A stretch of DNA of 64,000 nt from Isoetes taiwanensis. Taxonomy: Eukaryota; Streptophyta; Lycopodiopsida; Isoetales; Isoetaceae. The DNA is taken from assembly GCA_021234155.1 (NCBI GenBank), contig JAJEKV010000426.1:1-64000 (forward strand), in the 5' to 3' direction. The notes below the pieces were generated by a model. It saw nothing but the letters and a program-made list of their open reading frames with translations. It did not search any database and was not told the origin of the DNA. This document shows positions 46,420 to 58,606 of this stretch, in pieces. The translations under genes and the position numbers were made by a program. How positions within the stretch are numbered: the stretch's first letter is position 1; every line of letters starts with the position of its first letter.

Positions 46420-48990
46420 CTTGATAGGGTCGAGACCAAGGGAAGTGCCATCACCAGAGATAAACCATGTCCTGAACACACGTTTTCAGAACCTTGAGCA
46501 CAACTCCACTGCTCGAGATCGCAAATTGCAGGAGCTGTGGGGAGTTGTCGTCCAATAAGGCAAGGGCCTCCATGCAGAAGCTCATGAGCAACTGCAGCAA
46601 TGTATGCATGAACTGGCAAGATACCAGCAAGTCCAACAGGAACTGAACTCCTGGCTCCAGAAAGGAGAGGCTAATGCACAGGCCAAGGCAGTTCCAATAT
46701 GCCCAGCAGCCTGCATGACGCCAGTCAAGGCCATCCACAACTGCACAATACTGCCACCACTCTAGTGCAGGCTATAGCCAATGCCACACCAACCATGAGC
46801 AGCACCTATCGCGGCAACCAACATCGATCCGACCATCAGAGAGCTCCAAGAGCAGAGGCGAAGGAGCCACAATCTGCATCAGGGAAGGTAGCTGCAGGGG
46901 ACTGCCATGTACATTGACTGAAATCTGACTCCTACATAGCAAGAAGATCAGAGGCAGTTAGACAAGGACAAGAGCATCCGAAAGCAGGAAGGAGCTGCAG
47001 GACGGATCCGGAGCAAGATGCAAATCTTCCGGCCATCAAATGTCGTTGCACGTGCTGCAACCCTCAGGCCCCTACTACTGAAGCCCCAGCTTCTCGAGCC
47101 CATCCCACTGCTTCACCCACCCCGAGCGCACACCCTGCCCCTGTTGCCATACCTGCCACTACCTCCATGCCACATGCAGTCTCTACCTCCAATGCCCTCG
47201 CACCTGCACTGGATGCTGCATGCATACCACATGCTGCCTCAGACTGAATCAGCAGCCACAGCTTCTAACAACAAATAGGGATTGTGCTTTCGCATTGTCT
47301 CCTGGAATTGTCAGGGCTTCGCATGGCAGAAGGGAGATAATCTCAACTCAATGCAACACAGACAGTTGGGTAGAGTCATGCTTGTGGAGCCTTCATTGCG
47401 CGCACTGCACAGAACAACCCATGAGGTTTGATCCCCTGGCTGACAATGTGTTGCAACTATGCCCTTTAGAGGGATCTTGGGCACAGGTGTCAGATGACAA
47501 TCAGGTCACGCGATATAGTAGGCAGTTGGTATTGTTGTGCAGTATCTTTAATCTTGTAATCTGCAATGTACTAGCGTAGTGGTCTTCCTCTTGCAAATAC
47601 GTTTGCAGCTAGGAGAACCAGGTGCGGATCTAGTGTGGTGGACTATGTGTTTGTGGCAGAACATGATATGTATGTTGTCAACCATTTCCGAGTGGGAACG
47701 GATAGTAGAGATGACGAGGTGGACTTGGACCACCTACTACTCTACTTGGAACTAGCTTGGCAGGTTGTCCCAACCTCTTATGTAGTACCACCTCGCATGC
47801 TTCAGCTGCGACTGGACTATGCGCATGCATATGCTTATGCCCTGATGCTCACAGACGACTTGGCAAACATTTTGCAATCCCCTATACTAGACCAACAGGC
47901 AGACATGCGGATTGATGTGCTCGGGGCAGTGGCAGCAAGGTGTTTGTGAGAAGCCATTCCCGATGGACCACGAGGGCCATGACCTTCCTGTGTAATCATT
48001 GGTTTGATGCAGAATGCAAGGAACACAAACGCTAGCTCTGCCAGGTCATAGACCCTCTATGCCCACATGTGGTCAGACAATACTGCCTTCTCCTTAAGGC
48101 TAAGGAGGCCAGATACATAGCAGCCCATTAGTAAAAAATGTTCTTCCTCCTAGACCGCTATCAGAAAGCCAGTCCAGCCTACAGGGAACATCACGTCTGA
48201 ACAGTGAGGACAATACATGCAATAGCTTTATGATCCTTAGGGAGCACCGGCGATAGTGCCTCTACAGCATGGCCCAGTGCTAGAAATCACAGAGGCAGAT
48301 GTAGATCATGGCCTACAACGTCGAGCCTCCTAGATCGCCATCAGAAAGCCATTCCAACCTACAGGGAACATCGCTTCTGAACAATGGGAACAATACACGC
48401 AACAACTTTATGATCCTTAGGGAGCACCGGCGATAGTGCCCCCACAACATGGCCTAGTCCTAGAAATCACAGAGGCAGATGTAGACCAGGGTCTACAACA
48501 TCTAGCCAATGAAAAAGTGTCAGACTTGAATGGTATGCATGCGGAGATGCTCAAGTGGGCAGGACCATCCATACTACCTGTGTTGACTTCCATGTTCAAC
48601 AGGGCGCTACAGAATGGTTTCCCATCGTAGTGGACCACTAGCCGAGTTGTCCCCATATACAAGGCATGTGACTTGCACTGCTCAGCCAATTACCAAATAA
48701 TCATGGTCAGCTTGGTGTTTGCAAACTGCTTTCCGGCATTCTAGAGCAGCAATTGACGTCCTGGGCAGAGACATCAGGCATCTGGACCCTAATACAGGCG
48801 GGGTCCAGGTCTTGATACTTAATCATTGATCTCATCTTTACACTGCAGACCCTGATTGAGGATAGTAGGAACCATCGTCGAGATCTGTATTATTGCTTTG
48901 TGAACTTCGCAAAGGCTTTTGACACGATGCCTCAGAAAAAGATGTGGGCAAGATTACAAGACCTAGGGATTCCTGCAGATTTATCTTGCT
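46420..48990 (+). pseudogene. LINE (non-LTR retrotransposon), broken
   Basis: Landmarks appear in order on the plus strand. A Gln- and Ala-rich segment (LARYQQVQQELNSWLQKGEA, about 46600-46690) may belong to ORF1. The endonuclease starts at 47285 with CFRIVSWNCQGFAWQKG, the N-terminal strand of the APE type. At 47634-47775 comes VDYVFVAEHDMYVVNHFRV...DHLLLYLEL, the DY and (S)DH end of the endonuclease. At 48436-48720 comes the reverse transcriptase fingers, EITEADVDQGLQHLANEKVSDLNGMHAEMLKW...FNRALQNGFPS, then W...VVPIYKACD...NYQ. At 48890-48980 the palm motif FVNFAKAFDTMPQKKMW is present. The catalytic FxDD box and C-terminus are missing; the copy stops near 48990. Several stops interrupt it. 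Confidence 0.8.
48153..48505 (+). repeat. Tandem duplication of about 177 bp inside the LINE
   Basis: The stretch from CTAGACCGCTATCAGAAAGCCA (about 48151) to GATCATGGCCTACAAC is repeated from CTAGATCGCCATCAGAAAGCC (about 48330) to GACCAGGGTCTACAAC with about a dozen substitutions. It duplicates the linker just before the reverse transcriptase. Confidence 0.85.
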
Positions 48991-51900
48991 TTTAGTAGTT
49001 TTATATTCATGTCTATATTTTGCCATTTTCAAGTTTTGTTTCTTACAAAAACAAAGTTGTCACCTAATGATGATCCAAAATGCAGGGAAAAACAAACCGA
49101 ACCTCTTGAAATTCACAACTTTTTTCAAAAAATATCAATTTTAGGAGCATGGTGTTTTTGAAAAGGGAATCTTTGAAACGGGAGTGTTGCAACACTCTCG
49201 TTTAATTTGCAAGGCTTGTTATCAAAGGAAAAAATAAAATGAAATGATGTTAGAGCCAAGTTATATTCGTCAAAAAAATGAATGTATTAGATAAATTTTA
49301 CTTAATCCATTATGCATGTCTAGTAAGGAAGCATAAGACATTCTTTGTCGTTTGTGGTAAAACAAATATGTACACCTATGCCAGTATAGAAATTATTGTA
49401 GCAAAACTTTTGTAGATCCTTAGTTTTAAAAAAGAAACAAGGGATTGCTTAAGCTTTATGTACATCTATTGGTGGCAACCCTCAGCAAGTTTCGCTAGGC
49501 TATTATGCCACAACAAGAGGGGCAATACACAATCTCCACTTTGATTTGTGCTTCCTATTCATCGTAAAAATATAACATCCTTAAAAGTTTTTTGAGACAT
49601 GTATGCTTTGTGTGAAGCTTTAACTTGGCATTGGCATTTTTCCATGGCAGATATATAATTTTCACATATGAATTCATGTTAGATAATTAGTACATCAATT
49701 ATGATTAGGGCTTAATTGCAAGCTATAATAAAGCAACGCATAATGGATAACAATATGGTGATCATCTAAATGGTTTGAATGCCATCCTTAAAGTCAGCTG
49801 GGATATGATTTGCCTCCTTAGCATTAAGCTTATGAAGAACCTCATGTTGAGATAGAAAATGGAAAATGGTAAGGCGTTATCAGCCATGAATCTCTCAACT
49901 AGCTCGTTAAGTTAAGGCTCAATCTCATTGGAGGGCCATCCGAGCCCTCTCTTATAAGAGCATACAACTGGAGAATAGTATATGCATTAGCACTCCGAGT
50001 ATATTTGGTCCGTGCCAGCTCGGCCATTAGGATTTGTCAAAGACAAGTGTTGCTGGTCAGCTAAGGTGGAAGGATAAGGTAGAAAATTATGGCAAATGTA
50101 CTACGGGGACTAGGCAACTACAATGGAGAAAGAGATCAGACAAAATCCTAAATATTGTACAACCTAAGAAATAAAATGATATGCACATTAAAATATATGT
50201 CCGCCATGTGCTTATAAGGATCGGCATGTAGGGGTAAATATGTATTTTAAATTCGAATTCAGAGTTGATTTTGGAACCTAAAAATATTTTTGATTGTTGA
50301 TCCAATCAAGGGGATTTTTGAGGCTTTTTGAAGCTCAAAAACTTTCTGATTTGGGTTAATCTCAAGAAGTTATGTCATTTTCAAGTACATGATCTCTTTT
50401 GTCTCAAACTTTTGCCCATTATTCAATTTGTTTTCGTTGCCCCCCCCTCCAAAACAAAAAAAAAAAGAAAGCAAAAAGAAAAAAAACAAAGCTGAACTCA
50501 TCAAATTGGCCAATGCTACGATTTGGCCTACCAAGATCATTGCTCTTATACCATTGTGACATGCCTCGAACTTATACAAGGCTCCCATCATATAATTTGG
50601 GAAATCTCCCTTCCGGACGGTGACCACTATCATAAAAAAAAGCCCTCTATCTAGCTAGGATCACTTATTATGGCCAAGCGTAGGACAGAAATTGGCCCAA
50701 TCCTCCTTTGGAACATCCTACACTATGTAAGTGTATCAAGATGATGTTAGCACACAAAGGGTTTCTACCAAGTCCAGACTCCATGGGGAAGTTAACTGGC
50801 GGTTAAGGCCTCCAGATAGCAACAGATAAAATCATGACAATGAGTTTGATTATGATAGAACATTGGCTATGGTAGTCCATTCTGTTCGCCCCTTCTGTGC
50901 ACACTTTGCAGATAGGTTAAAACATGATGCACCGTGATTGTAGCCTTCTGGAAATGTGATCTCAAGTGTTCATCCCACAGGACCATACTAGGTTGCAACT
51001 CCCCAGTCCAATGATGCAGGAACGAGACAAGTCTCATCCAGGAGCAAAATGAAATTGTGGGCAGCTAGAAGATTATGGCAACACACATCTGTACTCGAAT
51101 ATCACAGAAAATGGTTTGTCATGCAAAATATACATTTATACGGCCTTTTTGTAGTGGTTTTCATATGATTTGGGGCATGTATCTAGTTTGCCATATAGAG
51201 TATGTATTTATATAGCGCGTGCACTATTTATTCCCTTTGAGCTACCTTTTTCCTATGGTTTGGGCCATGTATGTATTTTATTTGATGTACTTTCACCGTA
51301 TCTTCTTCTCTGCTTCGCATGCAGTCAGGAAGAAACACTACTTTAGGGTTTCATTGTGAAGTTCTGCCTCGGTCAATCTTACTCCGTGGGGGAGATAGGC
51401 AATTGCAAATCACACACAGAGTGTGACGAAAAGGGAATTTGTAGTACATGTGCAGACAGTGGAAATCCAATAGGAAGAAATGTTGAGGCCCGGTTGCAGG
51501 CAAAGGTCGTGGTTGCAGAGTTGGTTATTGCAGAAGAGCACATGTTTTTTAAACCATGATTCAAGCTATCAAAAACCACAATTGAATTGGTAAGACCCAT
51601 CTTTATCGATTTTACTGTGCAATGGCTTTTTAAATATGTTTCAGGTAGTGAAACATGGGGATTATTTTCATGGACATTACTGTGGAATGGTTTTATGAAG
51701 GAATAAGATAGGAAATAAACCGGGACAAAACTTTCATTCCTATTCATCTGTCAATCTTTTTCTTTAACTTAATATTAACAAGGTTGCATATTAAAGGGGA
51801 GTATTGCAGCACTGCTGTTTGAAGATTCCCTTTTAAGAAAACATAGTAAGTAATGGAAATGGCCCTTTTGGCAGTTGAATCTAAAAAATCATGGTAATTA

Positions 51901-52080
51901 CGATTTAATTTGTGCTATTTTACCCCCAAAAAAAAAAAAAAAAGTGACTAATCGAGTCAAAATACCAATAACTAGAAATAGCAATTTCAGGGGTTAAGTT
52001 CAAAATATTATGGTGATTATAATTTAGTATATGCTATTCAACTATATTTGTTCTTTTTGCCACCGGGCCAATGTGGACAC
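48991..52080. other. No recognisable gene
   Basis: AT-rich DNA with short frames only. A phrase GGGGAGTATTGCAGCACT near 51797 resembles GGGAGTGTTGCAACACT near 49180, suggesting a diverged dispersed repeat. A poly-A run lies near 51927. A GGCCTTTTTGTAGTG near 51146 looks like a CACTA-type end but has no partner. Confidence 0.35.
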
Positions 52081-52084
52081 ATAA

Positions 52085-52685
52085 TGAATATGTAGCATAA
52101 TAACAGGGGGTTTTCTTTGTGTTTTTGTACGCTTTTCACTAAGGTTTTCCTATGATTTCGTGATGTATTCAAATGGATGTACTAATGCGTACATCTAGAG
52201 TGCACCATTTCTGAGCCATTGATTTTAGCCTTTTTTTTTCCAATGGTCAACAACCAATGGCTCACAACAAAAGCCCTTTTTTTGTGCGTGTGGTGCATAA
52301 TGGTCAACAACCAATGGCTCACAACAAAAGCCCTTTTTTGTGCGTGTGGTGCATAATGGTAAACAACCAATGGCTCACAACAAAAGCCCTTTTTTGTGCG
52401 TGTGGTGCATAATAGTCAACAACCAATGGCTCACAACAAAAGCCCTCTTGTTGTGGGCTTGAAGGGCGCATGTAGTCTTGGCACCGCGTCGGCAACACAT
52501 TTCTTGTCATAATAACTTTTGATCCGAGCTCTCGTTTGAGATGATTTTTATTGCGTTGGAAAGCTCTCTCCGAGATCTCTTTTATGGTGTATGATATGGA
52601 TTATGTTTGGTTAAGTTATCTATGTTAAAACAGCAATTTCTCGGCTGGGTTTGGTAGGCTTTCACATCCTACCACCGGTGATTAT
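52085..52685. repeat. Dispersed repeat Y, copy 1, with internal 57-bp tandem units
   Basis: It starts ATAATAACAGGGGGTTTTC (52097) and ends near GGCTTTCACATCCTACCA. From 52242 it contains four tandem units of 56-57 bp (AATGGTCAACAACCAATGGC...GTGCGTGTGGTGCAT) at 52242, 52299, 52355 and 52411. A second copy lies at 53545-54105 in the same orientation. Frames here with repeated CEPLVVDH or AHNKSPFF phrases are products of the tandem units. Confidence 0.8.
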
Positions 52686-52689
52686 CTGA

Positions 52690-53098
52690 GGATTGCGCTT
52701 ATTGGATATTGTTTTATGGCTCATTCGAATGAAGCTTGCAAAAAATTACTATGCATTTTTAGATTTTGAGGCAGTTATTAAGCAAATTCCAAGGCTTTTA
52801 GATCCTTGTGCTAACAAGCAGAAAAGTTTCCCACTTTAGTTTCTCACCACAAGAATCCATGGAGGCCAAAGGTCTCTTTGTTAAATTCAGTTCAAAAATG
52901 TTTGTGTATGGGTGTTGCAAACTTTATGACTTTCGAATAATGGGATCAATCAGCTCTATCTTTATGGTAACTTTTACTTATGTTCTATTTGTTTTATTGT
53001 GATGAAATTCAAAAGCTCACATGTGATGAAAGCCTCAAATGAATTCTAGTTTTTTTTCGGTTTGAATTCTAAAATTTTTGTCACATGGGGACGCCCCT
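52690..53098. repeat. Dispersed repeat X, copy 1
   Basis: From GATTGCGCTTATTGGATATTG to the GGGGCCAAAAAAATTT junction this block matches 58162-58590 closely. Shared phrases include GATCCTTGTGCTAACAAGCAG and ATGGAGGCCAAAGG. In both places it is followed directly by the foldback repeat, so X and the foldback probably move or duplicate together. Confidence 0.75.
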
Positions 53099-53119
53099 AA
53101 GGCCCTCAAGGGGCCAAAA

Positions 53120-53550
53120 AAATTTTTTTGCAACACAAACCATTAACATCCAACATATAAAAATTAAATCCCCCAACACATAACAACCAACACATAACAA
53201 CCAACACATAACTACCATTGACATTAATTAACACAACCATTGGGTCCAACACATTTAAATTAAAATCCCCCTTAAACCCCCTCTGGTTTGGGTGCATATT
53301 CACATGGGGGGTGACGTAGGGCAGCGAGAGCCCTCATAATTGTATTCTGCACGTACAAAATCAACACCATATAGTATTCCGCTTGAAATCTTATAGTATT
53401 TTGCGAATCTTGTTATACAGTATAGCAAATTATGTACTTGCATACCCCACAAACGAGGAACTTTACGTACGGTGTAGATTAAGGAATAAGGGGTGAATAT
53501 GCCTATCCAACAGCTCTCGTTGCCCGGAGTCACCCCCCATGTGAATATGC
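53120..53550. repeat. Foldback repeat, copy 1 (right arm truncated)
   Basis: It contains the left arm (CAACACAAACCATTAACATCC...GGTTTGGGTGCATATTC), the central part and the start of the right arm. It breaks at ATATGCACC where repeat Y copy 2 begins. Compare the complete copy at 58607-59198. Confidence 0.8.
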
Positions 53551-54105
53551 ACCATAATAACAGGGGGTTTTCTTTGTGTTTTTGTACGCTTTTCACTAAG
53601 GTTTTCCTATGATTTCGTGATGTATTCAAATGGATGTACTAATGCGTACATCTAGAGTGCACCATTTCTGAGCCATTGATTTTAGCCTCTTTTTTTTTCA
53701 ATGGTCAACAACCAATGGCTCACAACAAAAGCCCTTTTTTTGTGCGTGTGGTGCATAATGGTCAACAACCAATGGCTCACAACAAAAGCCCCTTTTTTGT
53801 GCGTGTGGTGCATAATGATCAACAACCAATGGCTCACAACAAAAGCCCTCTTTTTGTGTGTGTGGTGCATAATGGGCACATGAAGGGCTTGAAGGGCGCA
53901 TGTAGTGCAGTTTCCTCGCCGGCAACACATTTCTTATCATAACTTTTGATCCAGAGCTCTGTTTCAGATGATTTTTATTTTGTTGGAAAGCTCTCTCTGA
54001 GATCTTTTTGATAGTGTATGATATGAATATGTTTGGTTAAGTTATCTATGCTAAAACAGCAATTTTTCGGCCGGGTTTGGTAGGCTTTCACATCCTACCA
54101 GCTGA
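53545..54105. repeat. Dispersed repeat Y, copy 2
   Basis: Direct repeat of 52085-52685 with three tandem 57-bp units (53700, 53757, 53814) instead of four. It starts exactly where the foldback copy is cut, so Y appears to have inserted into, or recombined with, the foldback arm. Confidence 0.8.
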
Positions 54106-55755
54106 TTAATACATGATTCCCGGGGGGTTCACGTATGTATTCCATAGAATACATGTGCGTGGACGGAAGAGGGGTTTTTTTGAAAAAAAAAAGTACGTAT
54201 ACCTGCGGTCGCTTGTACGTTTTGGCGCCCGGATGTATGCATTTTCCACGGTCAGGGGATGGATTTCCAGTTTTTGCTAAAGGCGAAGAGTACGTTTTAG
54301 GGCTTTGAATCGAAGCTTGCTGCGAAAAACGTCAAGGGATTTGGTGTTGGGAGGGTTTTGAATCAAGCTTTGCTCGATACATAGCGATTTATTGGAAGCG
54401 CACCACTTCTTGAAGTCCTTTGCATACAAGTAGCGAAATGGCATTCTTCCATCCGCCTTTGGCTAGTTACAAAATCTGGATTTTTAGATTTAAGTATTTT
54501 GGATGGCCACAGAGTTGAGATTGCTTGTGATTTTGCTTGCATACAAACAAAGATCCGGGCTACATCTTTGGAAGTTCGTGCCAAGGCATAATATCAACCG
54601 TAGCATGGCCCATATGAAGCAAGGCTTGGTGAAACTTCGCCGCTTGGATGCTTGGTCCACGGGAAAATGTCCTTTTGGATCTTTGTTGGAGTGAAAGCTA
54701 GCATCTACTATGGTCGCTTCATGAATTGAAGCTATCGGATCCGCTTCACCAAAGATAAAAAAGCTGATATATTTTTGAAATGCAAGTCACAGACATCGGC
54801 TTGGTCGAAGCATGTCGCTACTTGTGGTAACAAACACACGAAACTGAGTGCATGATAGGCAGTTTTTGCGATACTTGGCTTCTAGGCTTATAGGAATGCT
54901 TATGAATGGTGCATGCTTGAGAATGCATGTTACATAGTACCACCATTTGGAATGACACTTTATATCTGGCGTAGAGCTCCTATTATCACGATGATTCGTG
55001 TTGAAGATGTGCTGAAACAACCTTATCTGCGGCAAGCTTGATGGGCTTAGGGAGCAAATCGAAATTCCTTGTGGCATGATTCTGCATTCTCGCAAGACAC
55101 CCTATGATGATACAAACAAGAAGCAATTTTTAGAAGAGCTCCAAATCAGGTTTGGGAAATTAAACACGCCCGATTTCACTTTTCGAATTTTCTATGGCCA
55201 CGTTCTATGGCTATTTGTCTCATTTAAACATACTTAGACTAGGAATTTAGAAAAATGTCCGCCTAGTAATACTTTTAGGCATTTGATTTAGCTTTTCGAT
55301 GCCCGATGTTTCAATGCAAAACAGAAGTTATGGTCTATTAGATATGGTCATTTTGCCAATCTGATGTTAATTGAACAAAGAAACTATTTGTCTTGTTTAG
55401 ACAAAGTTAGACTAGGATTTTGAAAAAGGGTCACCTAGCATTAATTTTAGGCATTTGATTAATCTCTGTAATGCCTGTTGTTTCAACTAAATAGAGATAT
55501 GGTCTAGTAGATATGGTCATTTTATAACTGTTGTACATGATGACATTCAATAGAAAGATACCATGTATTACAACCTGTTTCTCAAAAACTCTAGAGATAT
55601 ATTTGGAAAGTTAAAATTCTCCCAATATGTCTTGTTGTTGTGGGTCCCATGGATTAGGTCTATTTGATAGGCTCGGACATATTTCGATGTTCAAGGGATG
55701 CAGATTTCAGTCCTTGAGTTGGACCAGAGCGAAGACTACGAAGTTGCAAACCCAA
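54106..55755. other. No recognisable gene; flank of the TIM44-like remnant
   Basis: Short frames only. A segment LREQIEIPCGMILHSRKTPYDDTNKKQFLEELQI before AG|GTTTGGG near 55148 could be an upstream exon of the TIM44-like sequence, but it has no recognisable match. A pair of related stretches with CTAGTA(A/G)TA..TTTTAGGCATTTGAT occurs near 55262 and 55435. Confidence 0.35.
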
Positions 55756-57071
55756 TAATGCAGAACTAAGGAGACAAAGACACTTGTACAAGCATGTTGA
55801 TGCGGCCAGGGAGGAAGCCGAGTTGAAGGCAAAGCAGGTCAGGATGTCTTCTATGCGTAACATTCTCCCTTTGTATGTTTTGCTTCAAATTGCTCTTGTA
55901 TCATTATGCTATGTATTTACTAGCCGGGTATGCTTTTTGCTCATTCCTATTTACTTGGCTTTGAATTTATTCATGTTAATATTACATGTTCTTGCATACC
56001 GCATCGTAAATCTTGAACATGATTGTACCCCCTAAGATCTTGTCGGGTTAAGTAATAACATGTATACATGCATGCGAGTTTCTATATCCTTAAAGGAGAA
56101 GGTTTCGAGGCCAAGGATCAGGTATAGCATTGACACACTATTAAATTAAGTTTGAGGAGAGGCTGTAAAGTAAAAGATTATTCTTGTTTAGGCAAAGGAA
56201 ACCGTCGGGAAATTTCAAGTGAATAAGGAGGAGATTGGAAAGAAAAGTGAGGAACCTTTTCCAAAGGCGCATTAACAAAAACTAGAGATCAGTGGCATTT
56301 TCTTTGCCCTCGAGTTTGTTCAAGAGGTCCAAGAAGAAATAAAGCACGTAAATAAAGCATGTGCCGGGCGATATTTCAAGGTATGCCTAATTGTAAACAA
56401 ATTCAAAAGAGTCTTTGGTGCCTTTTAGATTCTAAAACTCGAAAAATGTGAATTGTTTTGCGGGGTGATTTGTCATCTTTAAAGAAATGGTGCGAGAGAA
56501 GTCGTGGATCGTTGTCATGCTAACGCAGAGCTTATGAAAGCCGAGGGCATTTTCTTAGATAATAAGGTTGGTGGTCTCTGGGAGTTATGTAAAACGGCTT
56601 TCGTGAATCGATGTCGACCAATGTGTATTATTTGATTTTGTTTATATCGGTTGAGGTGAAAGAGACAAAACTTGTTGGCAATGTCCCTATTATTATTCTC
56701 ATGATGAGTATAATGAACTTACAAGCTTTAACATGAGATAATAGGCATTCATGAGTAAAACAAATATCTTTGTTAAACCTAATTCTTTGCTGTCATTTTT
56801 TTTTTTAGTTTCAGACGCAACAAATATATTGTGTGCGAGATCAAGATGGGAACATCGGGGAAGGTTCAAAGGTAAGAGTGTTAATAACTTGGGTGGTTGG
56901 TGGTTGTAGATAGTCATTCGATGTCTTTTGTGTTACATTAAGGATGATATTCAAACAGGTTTATTATCGTGGGCAATGCAACAAATACCCCCACAAGAAG
57001 GCGACAATGATTTTACTCCACGGTGGCAGCTTAAGGAAATGCAACAACTTGGAGTACATGCCGCTATTTAA
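55756..57071 (+). pseudogene. TIM44-like mitochondrial import protein, decayed gene with introns
   Basis: Several exon-sized blocks in order match the C-terminal half of plant TIM44. About 56300-56380 reads FVQEVQEEIKHVNKACAG, ending at AAG|GTATGC. 56486-56566 reads NGAREVVDRCHANAELMKAEGIFLDNK. About 56649-56700 reads VEVKETKLVGNVPIII. 56809-56871, after a long T tract and AG, reads FQTQQIYCVRDQDGNIGEGSK and ends at a GTAAGA donor. 56943-57071 reads DDIQTGLLSWAMQQIPPQEG...WQLKEMQQLGVHAAI and a TAA in the expected place. Blocks at 55756-55837 and 56192-56276 look like earlier charged coiled-coil exons. TIM44 recruits mitochondrial Hsp70 to the inner-membrane import channel. The mitochondrial presequence and N-terminal half are missing, a few residues are lost at junctions and one exon ends in a stop, so this is a partial or decayed copy. 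Confidence 0.65.
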
Positions 57072-58155
57072 TATAACGATAAGTTCAACAAGCCAGACTA
57101 TTGCTTATGGAACGACTTCTAAGATGCGAGGAGACATCGCCATGTTTGGATACTACGATTTTTCGAAGCCTTCTGGCAGTCGATTAACATTACCCTTGGA
57201 TCGTTAACAAGAAATTGCAGTGTCTAAGGAGAAGCAAGGAGCAACAAATGCCATTTTTTGAGAAAATTCCTGCCAAGGTAGTTCTACGGATCGGATAAGT
57301 TATAGAGAATAATCGTTATCATACTTGTTGATTGCAAGTGCAAAGAAAGATGTGAGATTTAGAGGGCTACATTGAGAATTATTTTTGTGCGAAGTCTAAA
57401 AAAAAAATGTTAGTGCATCTTTGGACTTCTTATTACTGCATTTTACTTATTTATCGGGAGGAAAATGGTTCATATAAGTTAGCAAATATTTGGAAGAAGA
57501 GAATCATTTATAGGAAAATTTTGAATTGTGCAGCTTCGAAGTTCCATTGTTGCAAAAATTCTGGTAAATGCCAAATGTTAAAAAAATATCACTCGTGACA
57601 TTAAAATTCATTTTTGGAGTGCATAATAGTAACTACCTCTTAGATGGAGGAGGTTGCTTGTGGTCAGCGTACAACGTGGTGGTGTTAATTTGTGAGTGGC
57701 ATTGCCTTATGTGGGTTTACTTACGCCACGTGTGGTGTTAGCTGTGAGTGGCATTGCCTTATGTGGGTTTACTTAAGTGTGTATAATATGTGATCCATGG
57801 GACCTGAAATTTTGGTTTACTTACGGGTCACGTTTGACACCTAGGAGGCTACAATACGTGATCCATGTGACCTGAAATTACGCGATCTATAACCTGAAAT
57901 TTGCGTGATTTGGATGTAAATATACGGTAGAGGGTAGGATACATGAATGAATAATGGACGTAAAAATAAGGTTAAGGGTAGGGCAAGAAGTGCTTAGACT
58001 GGGTGTAAAAGTATGGAATCGGGTATGATTCTTCGACAGTATGGGACCGTATACATAGGGGTTTCTATGGAGGGTCAGCTGTATACAGAGGGGTTTCTCC
58101 TGACTTGATGCACGCACATGCCATATGCCCCTTATATAGAGGTGAACCCCCCGGG
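57072..58155. other. No gene; short tandem repeats
   Basis: A two-copy repeat of about 53 bp (GGTGTTA...TGTGAGTGGCATTGCCTTATG) lies at 57680-57775. GTGATCCATG(G/T)GACCTGAAATT occurs twice near 57792 and 57860. No coding region can be supported. Confidence 0.45.
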
Positions 58156-58159
58156 ACAT

Positions 58160-58600
58160 GATTGCGCTATTGGATATTGTTTTATGGCTCATTCCGAATG
58201 AAGATTGCAAAAAATTACCATGCATTTTTAGATTTTGAGGCAGTTATCAAGCAAATTCTAAGGCTTCTAGATCCTTGTGCTAACAAGCAGAAAAGTTTTC
58301 CACTTTGGTTTCTCACCACAAGAATCCATGGAGGCCAAAGGCTGCTGTTAAATTCTAGTTGAAAAATGTTTTTGTATGGGTGTTGCAAACTTTATGACTT
58401 TCAGAATAATGGGATCAATCTGCTCTATCTTTATGGTAACTTTTACTTATGTTCTATTTGTTTTATTGTGATGAAATTCAAAAGCTACAGGCGATGAAAT
58501 CCTCAAATGAATTCTAGTTTTTTTCTGTTTTGAATTCTAAAATTTTTGTCACGGGGGGGGCGGACGGACGTTCCTAAAGCCCCGAAAGGGCCAAAAATTT
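58160..58600. repeat. Dispersed repeat X, copy 2
   Basis: Matches 52690-53098 over its length and again leads straight into a foldback repeat. Confidence 0.75.
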
Positions 58601-58606
58601 TTTTTG

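Noticed and set aside
51146-51160. Second CACTA-type terminus
   Set aside because: The short GGCCTTTTTGTAGTG match has no subterminal repeats or partner and is easily expected by chance.
53676-53942. Frames with repeated AHNKSPFF or CEPLVVDH units as a repeat protein
   Set aside because: They are produced by 56-57 bp non-coding tandem units, appear in all frames and shift phase between copies.
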